In this document: positions 8,074-16,127 of the stretch, in pieces
Position numbering within the stretch: position 1 is the first letter of the stretch
Layout: every line of letters begins with the position of its first letter
Source of the DNA: a candidate division WWE3 bacterium UBA1397
Lineage (GTDB): Bacteria > Patescibacteriota > WWE3 > UBA101185 > UBA10185
Length of the DNA stretch: 27,737 bases
Reading direction: 5' to 3'
Assembly (NCBI GenBank): GCA_002305205.1
Contig: DBQJ01000011.1
Coordinates: forward strand, 28,911-56,647
Made by a program: the position numbers and the translations under genes
The notes under the pieces: generated by a model
The model's database searches: none
What the model was told of the DNA's origin: nothing
The model's input: the letters and a program-made list of their open reading frames with translations, nothing else

Positions 8074-8811
8074 TCAAAACGTAATATTACTAGTTATTTT
8101 ATTTATAGTATTTTCCGATAAACCGGATTTTTCCTTAAGTTCTGATATATCTTTATAGGGTCTGTTATCAATAATTTTCTTTGCGTATGCCGGTCCTATA
8201 CCCGGAAGAGCATCTAATTCCTCCTCCGATGCATTATTTATGTTTACATTCGTAAAATTACTATCATCTGTAGATTGGCTTTCCCCTTGACTGCTTCCCG
8301 ATGTTTTCTCTTCATCTTTGCTATTGTTAGATAAACTTACAACGGCAGGAATAACTAACTCATTTACCTGCAGACTCCCTTCTTCAATATAATCCCATTC
8401 ATAAGGTATATATATCTTTTCCCCATCTTCAATTTTTTGGGCTAAATTTAAATTCTTTGATACATATTTAATTGAAGATTCATTTAACAAACCACCAGCG
8501 GTTTTAACAGCATCCCCTACTCTTGAACCATCTTCTAGTTTATATATACCCGGATATTTCACAGCTCCGGAAATATCAATCACAATGTATTTATTATTTT
8601 TTACGTCTTCCTGTATTAATGCATCATTGATATTTTTACCCTGCCCATCTTCCCCTTCGATCTCCAAAACGATATTCTTTGACAAAAATAACGGATCTCC
8701 TGATATAAGATAATATATGATATATATTGCTACTAATACTGCTAAGATAATTAAAACTAATTTATTTTTCTTAACCAAACTTGATATTTTATCAAAAATA
8801 ATCCTATACAT
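8074..8811 (-). CDS. comEA: ComEA-type DNA receptor
   Basis: Membrane-anchored DNA-binding protein that feeds incoming DNA to ComEC. One N-terminal transmembrane helix (residues about 18-37), an SLBB/soluble-ligand beta-grasp domain (about 75-140, VIDISGAVKYPGIYKLEDG to IEDGEKIYIPY), a Ser/Glu/Asp-rich linker (about 160-185), and a C-terminal helix-hairpin-helix pair (VNINNASEEELDALPGIGPAYAKKIIDNRPY). This domain order is the standard ComEA architecture. It is the first gene after a 230-bp region with paired direct repeats and heads the comEA-comEC-comEC'-argS run. Confidence 0.95.
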   Translation of the reverse strand: MYRIIFDKISSLVKKNKLVLIILAVLVAIYIIYYLISGDPLFLSKNIVLEIEGEDGQGKNINDALIQEDVKNNKYIVIDISGAVKYPGIYKLEDGSRVGDAVKTAGGLLNESSIKYVSKNLNLAQKIEDGEKIYIPYEWDYIEEGSLQVNELVIPAVVSLSNNSKDEEKTSGSSQGESQSTDDSNFTNVNINNASEEELDALPGIGPAYAKKIIDNRPYKDISELKEKSGLSENTINKITSNITF

Positions 8812-8880
8812 AATGGGAATTTAAACAATGATCCGTTTATTTTAAAGACAGTATTATCTATTTCTGTTGGAGAATATATT

Positions 8881-8963
8881 TAACGCATTATTAACGCACC
8901 ATAATATATTATTGGTGCCTATATTAAAGATATATTATATATATTTACCGCATATATAACGCA
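8881..8963. promoter_or_regulatory. Two pairs of 11-bp-spaced direct repeats upstream of comEA
   Basis: TAACGCA occurs at 8881-8887, 8892-8898 and 8957-8963, and TACCGCA at 8946-8952. Each pair is offset by exactly 11 bp (one helical turn) and the pairs are 65 bp apart. Between them lies an imperfect palindrome, GCACC ... GGTGC (8896-8918). On the comEA strand the repeats read TGCGTTA and sit about 70-150 bp before the start codon, suitable for a transcriptional activator or repressor. The binding protein is unknown; the adjacent ArsR protein is one candidate. Confidence 0.5.
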
Positions 8964-9040
8964 TATGGAAGATAGATTTGGCAAAGATACAACTGCATAT
9001 GTTAAATATTTCAGGAAATATGGGGTATAAGAGATATTTT

Positions 9041-9337
9041 CTACTTCTCGTTTAATGCCTTAATTAGAAGATCTTTAAATGCAGGGTTTCTTTTTAAATC
9101 CTTGATAAGTGAAATTACCTTTGTATCATTGATTTTGTAAAATACTTCCCTTCCCTTTTTGTCATTCTTAAGAAAACCTAAAGCACATAATACTCTAAGA
9201 TGGTGGGAGGCTAAATTTTCCTCTACGTTTAACCTGTCTGCCACTTCGGTTACATTCTTTTGGCCATCTCCAAGATACTGTAGTATCTTCAATCTATTTT
9301 TATCTGAAAGGGCTTTTGCTACTTTTTCTAACATCAT
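9041..9337 (-). CDS. ArsR-family winged-helix regulator
   Basis: Small winged-helix DNA-binding protein (98 aa from the chosen start). The MLEKVAKALSDKNRLKILQYL opening, the recognition-helix region ENLASHHLRVLCALGFL and the wing KKGREVFYKI are typical of ArsR/SmtB repressors. There is no CxC motif in the recognition helix, so the inducer is not evident. The frame extends to a TTG at 9373, which would add NCNNYCC-type residues, but that TTG is the -35 box of a good promoter whose start point falls at ATG 9337, so I prefer the shorter form. It lies between dprA and comEA on the same strand and may govern competence genes; this is inference. Confidence 0.85.
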   Translation of the reverse strand: MMLEKVAKALSDKNRLKILQYLGDGQKNVTEVADRLNVEENLASHHLRVLCALGFLKNDKKGREVFYKINDTKVISLIKDLKRNPAFKDLLIKALNEK

Positions 9338-9344
9338 GGTTGGG

Positions 9345-9373
9345 AATATACAACAATAATTATTACAATTCAA
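9345..9373 (-). promoter_or_regulatory. Promoter of the ArsR gene, probably leaderless
   Basis: Minus strand: -35 TTGAAT (9373-9368), 17-bp spacer, -10 TATATT (9350-9345), then seven bases to ATG at 9337. The predicted transcription start coincides with the start codon, so the mRNA would lack a leader. The promoter lies within the 28-bp dprA-arsR gap and the apparent N-terminal extension. Confidence 0.5.
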
Positions 9374-9401
9374 GTACTATGTCATTAATAATATACAGGC
9401 C

Positions 9402-10358
9402 TTATGTTCTTATGTGGTAAACCCCCTCTTTCTCATAAATATAACCTTCTAGAGATAACAGCATAACAATATTTCTAATTATTTTTATAGGAATTGACAG
9501 CGTATCTGACATTTCATGTATTGTTTTTGGTGAAATAGATAACGCACGGAGTATATTTTTCTCTTTTCCCTCTTTTAGGTTAATTTTTTCAATATTTTCC
9601 TCAAAAGGCAACTGAATTTTATCTTTATGCATTATATTGTTTATATCAAGACCGGAAGATACGATATTAGCATATGTCTTTAGCAACTGCGTGCATCCTT
9701 TTGATGTATCACAAAATATGTTGCCCGGTACCGCACACACCTCCCTTTCAATCTTATGGGCGTATTCCGCAGTATACATAGATCCGCTCCTTTCTAATGC
9801 CTCTATCACCAATAATACTCGTCCTAACCCTGCAACTATTCTATTTCTTTTTAGAAAGGTCCAAGTTTTAGGACCCGAAGAATTAATATATTCGGAGATA
9901 ATTAATCCCCCTGAAGCTATAATTTCATCATGTAAAGTTTTTTGTTCCGGTGTAAAACAATAGTTGAGTCCAAAAGGAAGAACTGCAATTGTTTTTAGGC
10001 CTCTCCTTAATGCCTGAACGTGGGCCTTAGAATCAACACCATACATAAAACCGGATACTACTGTAGTATTAGGCAGGAGATCGAAGAATATCTTCTCCAC
10101 TACTCTCTCCCCGTAAGCGGTTATTTTCCTGGATCCTACTACAGACAAGCAGTTGTCAAATATATTTTTGCTTAAACTCCCTCTCCAATATAGAATTTTC
10201 GGGGGATCCGGAATAGTCTTTAAAATTGCTGGATACAAATCATCATCAATCTCTAAGGCCCCGTTCATGTTCTTGAAAATACTCCCGAGAGAAGTATTAA
10301 ACAATACATCATGCTCTATTCTAATTAGATATTGCTTTGTTTGATATAATTCGTGCAA
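9402..10358 (-). CDS. dprA: DNA-processing protein DprA
   Basis: Binds incoming single-stranded DNA and loads RecA during transformation. The Rossmann-like core shows SVVGSRKITAYGERV (about residues 72-86), VVSGFMYGVDSKAH (canonical SGxAxGID..AH), LPFGLNYCFTPEQ, IISEY, FLKRNRIVAGL and VIEALERSGSMYTAEYA, as in the DprA/Smf family. The C-terminal 60 residues form a winged-helix-like domain (LRALSISPKTIHEMSDTLSIP). No N-terminal SAM domain is present. The longest frame starts with TTG at 10358, which shares a base with the divergent ATG of the MerR-like gene; the alternative ATG at 10268 (MNGALEI) would still keep the whole Rossmann fold. The next gene downstream is the ArsR regulator. Confidence 0.93.
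   Translation of the reverse strand: MHELYQTKQYLIRIEHDVLFNTSLGSIFKNMNGALEIDDDLYPAILKTIPDPPKILYWRGSLSKNIFDNCLSVVGSRKITAYGERVVEKIFFDLLPNTTVVSGFMYGVDSKAHVQALRRGLKTIAVLPFGLNYCFTPEQKTLHDEIIASGGLIISEYINSSGPKTWTFLKRNRIVAGLGRVLLVIEALERSGSMYTAEYAHKIEREVCAVPGNIFCDTSKGCTQLLKTYANIVSSGLDINNIMHKDKIQLPFEENIEKINLKEGKEKNILRALSISPKTIHEMSDTLSIPIKIIRNIVMLLSLEGYIYEKEGVYHIRT
10342..10350 (+). promoter_or_regulatory. Extended -10 promoter of the MerR-like gene
   Basis: TGATATAAT is a perfect extended -10 (TGnTATAAT) ending seven bases before ATG 10358, predicting a start at or next to the start codon (leaderless). It lies inside the 5' coding part of dprA on the other strand. No good -35 is visible, which is acceptable for extended -10 promoters. 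Confidence 0.5.
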
Positions 10359-11026
10359 TGGATAATCTAATAAGTATCGATAATCTCATAGAATCAGCAA
10401 AGAAAAAAGGCATTGATTTCGGACGCGGTGATCCTTACAACAGGCTTAGATATTATACAAAAATTGGATGGTTACCGCATATGGTAAGAAAAACAGACGA
10501 TAGAGGAAATATTAAAGGGCATTACCCCGACTGGGCTTTATCTTACTTGATTATGATTGAAAAACTTAAGTCAAGAAATGCGTCAAATGAGGACATTAAG
10601 AGACGTATTGTTTTAAAAAATAAACTACAGAATATTATCAACATCTTCAATACCAAGGAATCAAGAAGCCAGTTATTAATATACGTTATTTTTGCTCTTT
10701 TATTATTAATATTTGCCAATGAATTAGAAGTAATAAATCTGGGTTCTCACAAAAGTGTATTAAACACAGCGGTTGTTAGTGAAATAGATTCTCCAATCCA
10801 AATATTAGATAATGGAACAGCATTTGTACCCAAAAACCAAAATGTTATTTTTGTTAAGACTGACTATGCCAAAGAGGGGTTAAAAATATTGGTGACCTTC
10901 AATAAGAATTACTCACCTGCATCAAGATACTGGATCTCTGAAATCATAAATGGTTCGGGATTTGTTTTAAGTCTTGACGCCCCTGTATCTTCTAACGTAG
11001 ATTTTAACTGGTGGGTGTCCAATTAA
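10358..11026 (+). CDS. Membrane-anchored MerR-like DNA-binding protein
   Basis: N-terminal about 75 residues resemble a MerR-type winged helix (ISIDNLIESAKKKGIDFG ... LRYYTKIGWLPHMVRK, with HYPDWALSYLIMIEKLK). One transmembrane helix follows (LLIYVIFALLLLIFANEL, about residues 107-124), then an extracytoplasmic beta-rich domain of about 100 residues ending in WWVSN. It therefore looks like a one-component transmembrane regulator sensing something outside the cell. The frame opens at 10337, but ATG 10358 fits the extended -10 element. It is followed by the O-antigen-ligase gene after 93 bp, which has its own promoter. Target genes and signal are unknown. Confidence 0.8.
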   Translation: MDNLISIDNLIESAKKKGIDFGRGDPYNRLRYYTKIGWLPHMVRKTDDRGNIKGHYPDWALSYLIMIEKLKSRNASNEDIKRRIVLKNKLQNIINIFNTKESRSQLLIYVIFALLLLIFANELEVINLGSHKSVLNTAVVSEIDSPIQILDNGTAFVPKNQNVIFVKTDYAKEGLKILVTFNKNYSPASRYWISEIINGSGFVLSLDAPVSSNVDFNWWVSN

Positions 11027-11083
11027 ACTATTTGCTTAATTATCAACATATTATTTAAAATTCCCGTAACGAGAAATTACCTA

Positions 11084-11113
11084 TTGACATACGTTCTTTA
11101 ATTAATCTACAAT
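11084..11113 (+). promoter_or_regulatory. Promoter of the O-antigen-ligase/TPR gene, probably leaderless
   Basis: TTGACA (11084-11089), 18-bp spacer, TACAAT (11108-11113), then six bases to ATG 11120. This is a near-consensus sigma70 promoter placing the transcription start at or within a base of the start codon; no Shine-Dalgarno precedes the ATG. Confidence 0.65.
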
Positions 11114-11119
11114 TTTTGC

Positions 11120-13372
11120 ATGAACGAAAATAATATTAATTCTAATAGACTTGCTATCCTGGATAGCTTAGTCAAACTTATACCGGTCTCACTAGCCTTT
11201 CTCGTACCAATTTTCTTCCTTCCTATAACTTTGGAATTCTATGCTTTCAATAAGATATTCCTTGTTATCATAGCTTCTATTCTTTTAATCATATATTGGG
11301 CTGTAAAGATGATGCTTGGTCAAAAAATGAATTTCACCAAGTCCATTCTAGATCTTCCTCTACTAACTTATTTCTTTGTAGCAACTTTGGCAACATTTTT
11401 CTCAATAAGCAAGGTAGATAGTGTTTACGGAAGCCAGGGAAGATGGGCGGGTTTATTTTCATTTGCCGCTTTCTTGATATATTTCTTCCTTTCCACACCT
11501 CTTTTAAAGGATATTAAACTTGTGAAGATGTCCTTTATGGCCATGCTATTTTCTACAACAATATGTTCATTAGTATCTTTGTTTTCTTATTACAACATCT
11601 ATTTGTTAAACACAGCTTTTTCTAAGATTCAAAGTTTTAACCTTCTGGGATCCGTAACGGATACTGTGTTTGTAGCTGCTATAGCCTTAGTAGCATCGCT
11701 TGGTTTTATTGGCTACGCTAAAAATCTGCCTTTCAAAATTCTATTAATTGCTTCTGCTTTCATTAACTACATGCTTATTCTTGTAATTGGCCTTCCTATT
11801 GGATTTATATCAGCTGCCGCAGGTGTATTCGGATTATTAGTTTATATGGATTTAAACAAAGTCTCGGGATCAAAGTTTTTCTATGGAATTGCTTCCCTAC
11901 TTCTGATCCTTATAACACTACTGACCATTCTTCCCGGAACAAAGGACATTTTAATAAGCAAAAATTTTCCAAAGGAAAGCACACTGTCAGTAAAAGAGAG
12001 CTGGCTTATTTCATCAACTATAATACAAAATTACCCACTGTTGGCTACAGGTCCTTCTACTTATTACTTAAATTTCTCCAGATACAGACCTCTTTCTATG
12101 AATACTGGGGAAAACTGGGGAATGAGATTTGATATGCCAAAGAATGAATTCTTTAACATAATGGGCACTCTTGGTCTGGTAGGAGTATTAGCATCCATAT
12201 TCCTTTTAGCCAGGATGCTGAAACTAATTGGAGCATCAAGGAAAGGACAGGATGATACAGGTATATCAAAAATATTGAGCGCAGCAATGATTTCTCTTAT
12301 AGTGGGGCATTTATTTACCTTTGCTACCATAGCTACTATGTTCTACGTGATAATAGTAATGGGAATGCTTGTTGCTATACACGCTCTTTCCGATAAACAG
12401 GGAAACATTTCAGAATCAGTATCTGTAGAGGCAGATGCCTTATCCTCTATTGCAGGAGTTACTGAAGCAAGTGTGATTAAAAAAGAATACTTTAGATTTA
12501 TATTGTGCCTTCCAATACTAGCAGCTACTCTTTATGCCGGATATCTTGCTTATAGAAACTATATGGGTGAGTTCTATATGAGAAAATCCCTAATGGCCGC
12601 AGCCAGAAATGATGGAAAAGCTACTTATGATCTACAAAGAACAGCCTTAACCATCAATCCCACCAGAGATACTTACCATACAACCTATGCTCAAACAAAC
12701 TTAGCAATAGCTAACAGTCTTGCTTCCAATGAGAATCTTACAGATACAGATAGAGAGACTATACAAAATTTAATAGCTCAATCTATTAGAAGTGCAAGAG
12801 TAGCTACAGAAGTTGTAGGACCTATTAATCCTGCTAACTGGGAAGTAAGGTCTCTTGTATACAGAAGCTTAATAAACATCGCTCAGAACGCAACTGATTG
12901 GGCTGTAGGATCATACAATACAGCTATTCAGCTTGATCCTTCCAATCCAAGGTTAAGAGTTGAACTCGGCGGAATGTACTACTCAATGGGAGATTTCTTA
13001 TCTGCAGCTAATCAATTCAGACAAGCTTATGCTTTAAAGGGTGATTATGCTAATGCCTACTATAATTTTGCTAATTCTTTAATACAGCTTAAAGATTATC
13101 AGAATGCTCTTTCTGCATTAAATACAACGAGAAATCTAATACCTCAGGACTCTCCGGACAGAAAAGTAGTTGATGATCTAATTGCTACTCTTCAAACTCC
13201 TCAAGTTGCCGGAGCCTCTACGGAAGAAGTAAAACCTACTGTAGAACAATTAGTGGGAGAGCAAGTACAGTCTGCTTCCCAGGAACCTTTAATTAATGCA
13301 GGAGAAACACCTAAAGCAGTGAACGAGAATATTGATTTAGGGAGTCTTCCAAAACCTGAAGAGAATCAATAA
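11120..13372 (+). CDS. O-antigen ligase-like polytopic protein with TPR tail
   Basis: Residues about 15-420 contain roughly a dozen transmembrane helices. The region ATGPSTYYLNFSRYRP ... FDMPKNEFFNIMGTLGLVG matches the Wzy/WaaL O-antigen-ligase pattern (large periplasmic-type loop, then N-E-x2-N). After a further membrane segment near residue 458 the C-terminus is soluble and helical, with tetratricopeptide-like repeats (about 595-690: WAVGSYNTAIQLDPSNPRLR, AANQFRQAYALKGDYANAYY, ALSALNTTRNLIPQ) and an acidic, disordered tail. Likely role: transfer or polymerisation of surface glycan with TPRs for partner binding. It has its own promoter and terminator, so it is probably monocistronic. Confidence 0.85.
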   Translation: MNENNINSNRLAILDSLVKLIPVSLAFLVPIFFLPITLEFYAFNKIFLVIIASILLIIYWAVKMMLGQKMNFTKSILDLPLLTYFFVATLATFFSISKVDSVYGSQGRWAGLFSFAAFLIYFFLSTPLLKDIKLVKMSFMAMLFSTTICSLVSLFSYYNIYLLNTAFSKIQSFNLLGSVTDTVFVAAIALVASLGFIGYAKNLPFKILLIASAFINYMLILVIGLPIGFISAAAGVFGLLVYMDLNKVSGSKFFYGIASLLLILITLLTILPGTKDILISKNFPKESTLSVKESWLISSTIIQNYPLLATGPSTYYLNFSRYRPLSMNTGENWGMRFDMPKNEFFNIMGTLGLVGVLASIFLLARMLKLIGASRKGQDDTGISKILSAAMISLIVGHLFTFATIATMFYVIIVMGMLVAIHALSDKQGNISESVSVEADALSSIAGVTEASVIKKEYFRFILCLPILAATLYAGYLAYRNYMGEFYMRKSLMAAARNDGKATYDLQRTALTINPTRDTYHTTYAQTNLAIANSLASNENLTDTDRETIQNLIAQSIRSARVATEVVGPINPANWEVRSLVYRSLINIAQNATDWAVGSYNTAIQLDPSNPRLRVELGGMYYSMGDFLSAANQFRQAYALKGDYANAYYNFANSLIQLKDYQNALSALNTTRNLIPQDSPDRKVVDDLIATLQTPQVAGASTEEVKPTVEQLVGEQVQSASQEPLINAGETPKAVNENIDLGSLPKPEENQ

Positions 13373-13396
13373 ATACGCATCACTTAAGAAACATAG

Positions 13397-13426
13397 AAGA
13401 ACCCTCGTTTAACCGAGGGTTCTTTT
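13397..13426 (+). terminator. Rho-independent terminator of the O-antigen-ligase gene
   Basis: GAACCCTCG (13399-13407), 6-base loop, CGAGGGTTC (13414-13422), followed by TTTTT. Perfect 9-bp stem extended by two A-T pairs; 25 bp after the stop codon. Confidence 0.93.
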
Positions 13427-13457
13427 TAAGTATTCAAATTTAATTGAGATAACCAGA

Positions 13458-13533
13458 TGGTGGACCGTAGCGGATTCGAACCGCTGACCTCTTCCATGCC
13501 ATGGAAGCGCTCTACCAACTAAGCTAACGGCCC
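13458..13533 (-). tRNA. tRNA-Ala (anticodon GGC)
   Basis: Acceptor GGGCCGT pairs with ACGGTCC and includes the G3-U70 wobble that marks alanine tRNAs. The anticodon stem CTTCC/GGAAG encloses ATGGCAT, anticodon GGC. D arm and TpsiC arm (AGCGG-TTCGAAT-CCGCT) are standard, A73 and CCA are encoded. It lies 40 bp downstream of obg on the same strand. Confidence 0.97.
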
Positions 13534-13573
13534 AAATACAAAGATCAGAGATGATTATATCAAAGTGATCAGG

Positions 13574-14713
13574 TTAATGCTTTGGTCTTACTAATTCAAC
13601 TACTCTTCTTTCTTTAAATACTGCTTTTTTATTAGGAAGGGTATCTATTGTGTATAATTTCACAGGAACTGCAGCTTCAAATATTACCTTAGGGGTATTT
13701 TTTAATACTTTCCGAACCTCTTCCAGCATCTCCTCTATCCCCTCCCCTGTAACTGCTGATATACCTAACATATTTATTGAGGGGTATTTCTTTTTGAAAG
13801 TGTTTTTAATGTTAATAAATGACTCTTTTACTTCTGTAACATCTATTTTATTTAAAACCACTATTTCATTTTTATTCTCCAAACCTCCCTTATAATTCTT
13901 AAGTTCCTTTCTTAATGCTTGGTATCTATTAATAAATATATCTGAAGCATTATCATTATCTGTCATATCTGTAATGTCTACTAGGTGAATTAATACTCTA
14001 GTTCTTTGTACATGTCTTAAAAATTCATACCCCAGTCCTTTTCCTTCAGAAGCTCCTTCTATCAAACCGGGTATATCGGATAATACTATGTTTGATCCAT
14101 CTTTTAATCTACATATTCCTAAATTAGGAGCCAGTGTTGTAAAAGGATAGCCTGCCACCCTGGCATTAGAATTAGTTAATCTATTGATTAGTGTACTTTT
14201 ACCTGCGTTTGGCATCCCTATTAAACCTACATCAGCAACTAATCTTATTTCCAATTTTATCTTCTTTTCTTCTCCTAATATCCCTTCTGTATATTGGAGG
14301 GGGGACTGATTAATCGAACTTTTAAACCTATGGTTTCCTCTTCCTCCCATACCTCCTTTTGCCACAATCATTTTCATTCCATTCTCAGATAAATCGCCTA
14401 TCAATATTTCTCTTGAATCCTTTACTTCATAGACTAATGTTCCTGTGGGTACTTTAATAACTGCATCTTCTCCATCAGATCCAAACATCTTCTTCTTTCC
14501 TCCCGGCTTACCATCAGTTCCTTTGAATACTTCCTTAGATTTAAAGTCTTTTAGTGTTCCCAAATTATCATCAGCTATAAAATATACATCCCCGCCTTTA
14601 CCTCCATCTCCACCGTCAGGCCCCCCTTTTGAAATATACTTTTCATGTCTAAAAGAAACGGAGCCGTCACCACCTTTTCCCCCTTTAATTTTTATGTATG
14701 CTATATCAATCAT
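13574..14713 (-). CDS. obg: Obg family GTPase
   Basis: Ribosome-associated GTPase needed for 50S maturation and growth control. The Gly-rich Obg fold occupies residues 1-155 (IKIKGGKGGDGSVSFRHEKY, GGDGGKGGDV). The G domain follows with G1 GMPNAGKST (166-174), switch I GYPFTTLAPNLG, G3 DIPG (213-216), G4 NKID (288-291) and SAVTGEG as G5. At 379 aa it ends shortly after the G domain and lacks the OCT domain of B. subtilis Obg. The start MIDIAYIKIKGGKGG is canonical, with AGGA about 10 bp upstream. It follows the LysM-M23 gene by 25 bp. Confidence 0.97.
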   Translation of the reverse strand: MIDIAYIKIKGGKGGDGSVSFRHEKYISKGGPDGGDGGKGGDVYFIADDNLGTLKDFKSKEVFKGTDGKPGGKKKMFGSDGEDAVIKVPTGTLVYEVKDSREILIGDLSENGMKMIVAKGGMGGRGNHRFKSSINQSPLQYTEGILGEEKKIKLEIRLVADVGLIGMPNAGKSTLINRLTNSNARVAGYPFTTLAPNLGICRLKDGSNIVLSDIPGLIEGASEGKGLGYEFLRHVQRTRVLIHLVDITDMTDNDNASDIFINRYQALRKELKNYKGGLENKNEIVVLNKIDVTEVKESFINIKNTFKKKYPSINMLGISAVTGEGIEEMLEEVRKVLKNTPKVIFEAAVPVKLYTIDTLPNKKAVFKERRVVELVRPKH

Positions 14714-14738
14714 TTAATATTCCTATCTTTAAATAATA

Positions 14739-16034
14739 TTATTGCGTAAAACCAAGAGGATCCTGTGCTGCACCATTATACTTAACCATGTAGTGTACAT
14801 GAGGTCCTGTAGACCTTCCTGTACTTCCCATTAAACCTATAATTTCCCCCCTGTCAACATTATCTCCATAACTAACATCTAAACGGCTCATGTGCCCGTA
14901 AACAGTCTCATATCCGTTTCCATGGTCAATTCTTACATGTAAACCCAACCCCCAGGGATCCCAACCTGCCCTTACTACCACACCATCCATACATGCAAGC
15001 AAAGGAGGCATTGATGATCCTATAGGGGATGCGATATCAAGTCCATTGTGATACCAGCTGAAATATTGTGTTATATATCTTACTGTAGTAGGCCATACAC
15101 ACATAGATTTATTAGGAGATGCTTGTCCCTGTCCTACAGAAGAAGGTCCTGTAGGTTCATACACATAAACAGGAGGTACATATTTTGGTACTTTTCCTCC
15201 CGGAATAACCAACTCTGTACCCAGTGCTAATGTTGAAGTGTCAAGAAGATAATTAAAATCAGCTATTGCCTGCACAGGAACATCATATTTCTCTGCAATA
15301 GAGGTAAGTGTATCCCCTGATTCAACCTTATGAATTAAACCCGCAGCAGGAGGAACTGTAATCTCCTGCCCTACGGATAATATAGCTCCATCAGTTAAAC
15401 CATTAACATAGTTTAAAGCATCAATAGATATTTTGAATCTTTCTCCAATACTAAATAATGTATCCCCGGGAACCACTTTATATATAAAGGACTCCGATCT
15501 CTTTCTTGCTTCCGGAATAGTTGTTAATGCCATTTCCCTCTTAGGGATTATATCGTTTGTATTTACCATATAATCAGCACTGACAGGCTGATCTACTACT
15601 AAAGTGGACCCTGAGAATATCTCACCAAATGTGAATACAGCAAATGATGCTCCCATAACAATACCTGAAATAATCGGTTTTGCCAGCTTACCTCTGGACC
15701 ATATTAATTTAGTTACTATGAAGTCTTTTATTAACTTAGGAAGTTTAAATAATAATGACAGAATACTGCTTAGCAAGGATAAAAACATAATTATCTTTTT
15801 AATTATGTATTTTATTAATGTACCGATGAACTCTTTCCAGCTGTTAAAAAACTGTTCGAAAGCATTTCTCCCTTGAGGTCTGAATCCCTCAAAACTATGT
15901 TGAAAAAACCTTTTAGAAGATGATTTTTTTAAAGTAAATAGTGTACCACTTTTCTCTCTGGGATACTGGGATCTTAAGGGTGGTAATAACTGTCTTTTTA
16001 TTTTTTTCCAATGTAATTCCATATAATGATGCAT
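14739..16034 (-). CDS. LysM-M23 cell-wall endopeptidase
   Basis: Predicted peptidoglycan hydrolase. A basic cytoplasmic head (residues 1-75) is followed by two hydrophobic stretches (about 74-105 and 120-142). Outside lie two LysM modules (VVPGDTLFSIGERFKIS about 185-228; VESGDTLTSIAEKYDVP about 235-278), a Pro-rich linker, and a C-terminal M23 domain. Zinc ligands are HNGLD (His and Asp) and HVHY (second His); YGHMSRL is the other family signature. Ends DPLGF as in many M23 proteins. Unusually long N-terminal head for this class; start could be the ATG four codons later. Placed between rho (94 bp upstream) and obg. Confidence 0.93.
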   Translation of the reverse strand: MHHYMELHWKKIKRQLLPPLRSQYPREKSGTLFTLKKSSSKRFFQHSFEGFRPQGRNAFEQFFNSWKEFIGTLIKYIIKKIIMFLSLLSSILSLLFKLPKLIKDFIVTKLIWSRGKLAKPIISGIVMGASFAVFTFGEIFSGSTLVVDQPVSADYMVNTNDIIPKREMALTTIPEARKRSESFIYKVVPGDTLFSIGERFKISIDALNYVNGLTDGAILSVGQEITVPPAAGLIHKVESGDTLTSIAEKYDVPVQAIADFNYLLDTSTLALGTELVIPGGKVPKYVPPVYVYEPTGPSSVGQGQASPNKSMCVWPTTVRYITQYFSWYHNGLDIASPIGSSMPPLLACMDGVVVRAGWDPWGLGLHVRIDHGNGYETVYGHMSRLDVSYGDNVDRGEIIGLMGSTGRSTGPHVHYMVKYNGAAQDPLGFTQ

Positions 16035-16127
16035 GTTTATGTATAGAGCATATCTATAACAACGTCTGCCAGCACATGCATTTGTTATTGTACCAACGAG
16101 AAAATATTAGAGCAAATGGGTAGAAAT

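Noticed and set aside
8965..9030. 21-aa plus-strand frame between comEA and the ArsR gene
   Set aside because: No ribosome site; it starts inside the repeat-rich control region and shows no features of a real small protein.
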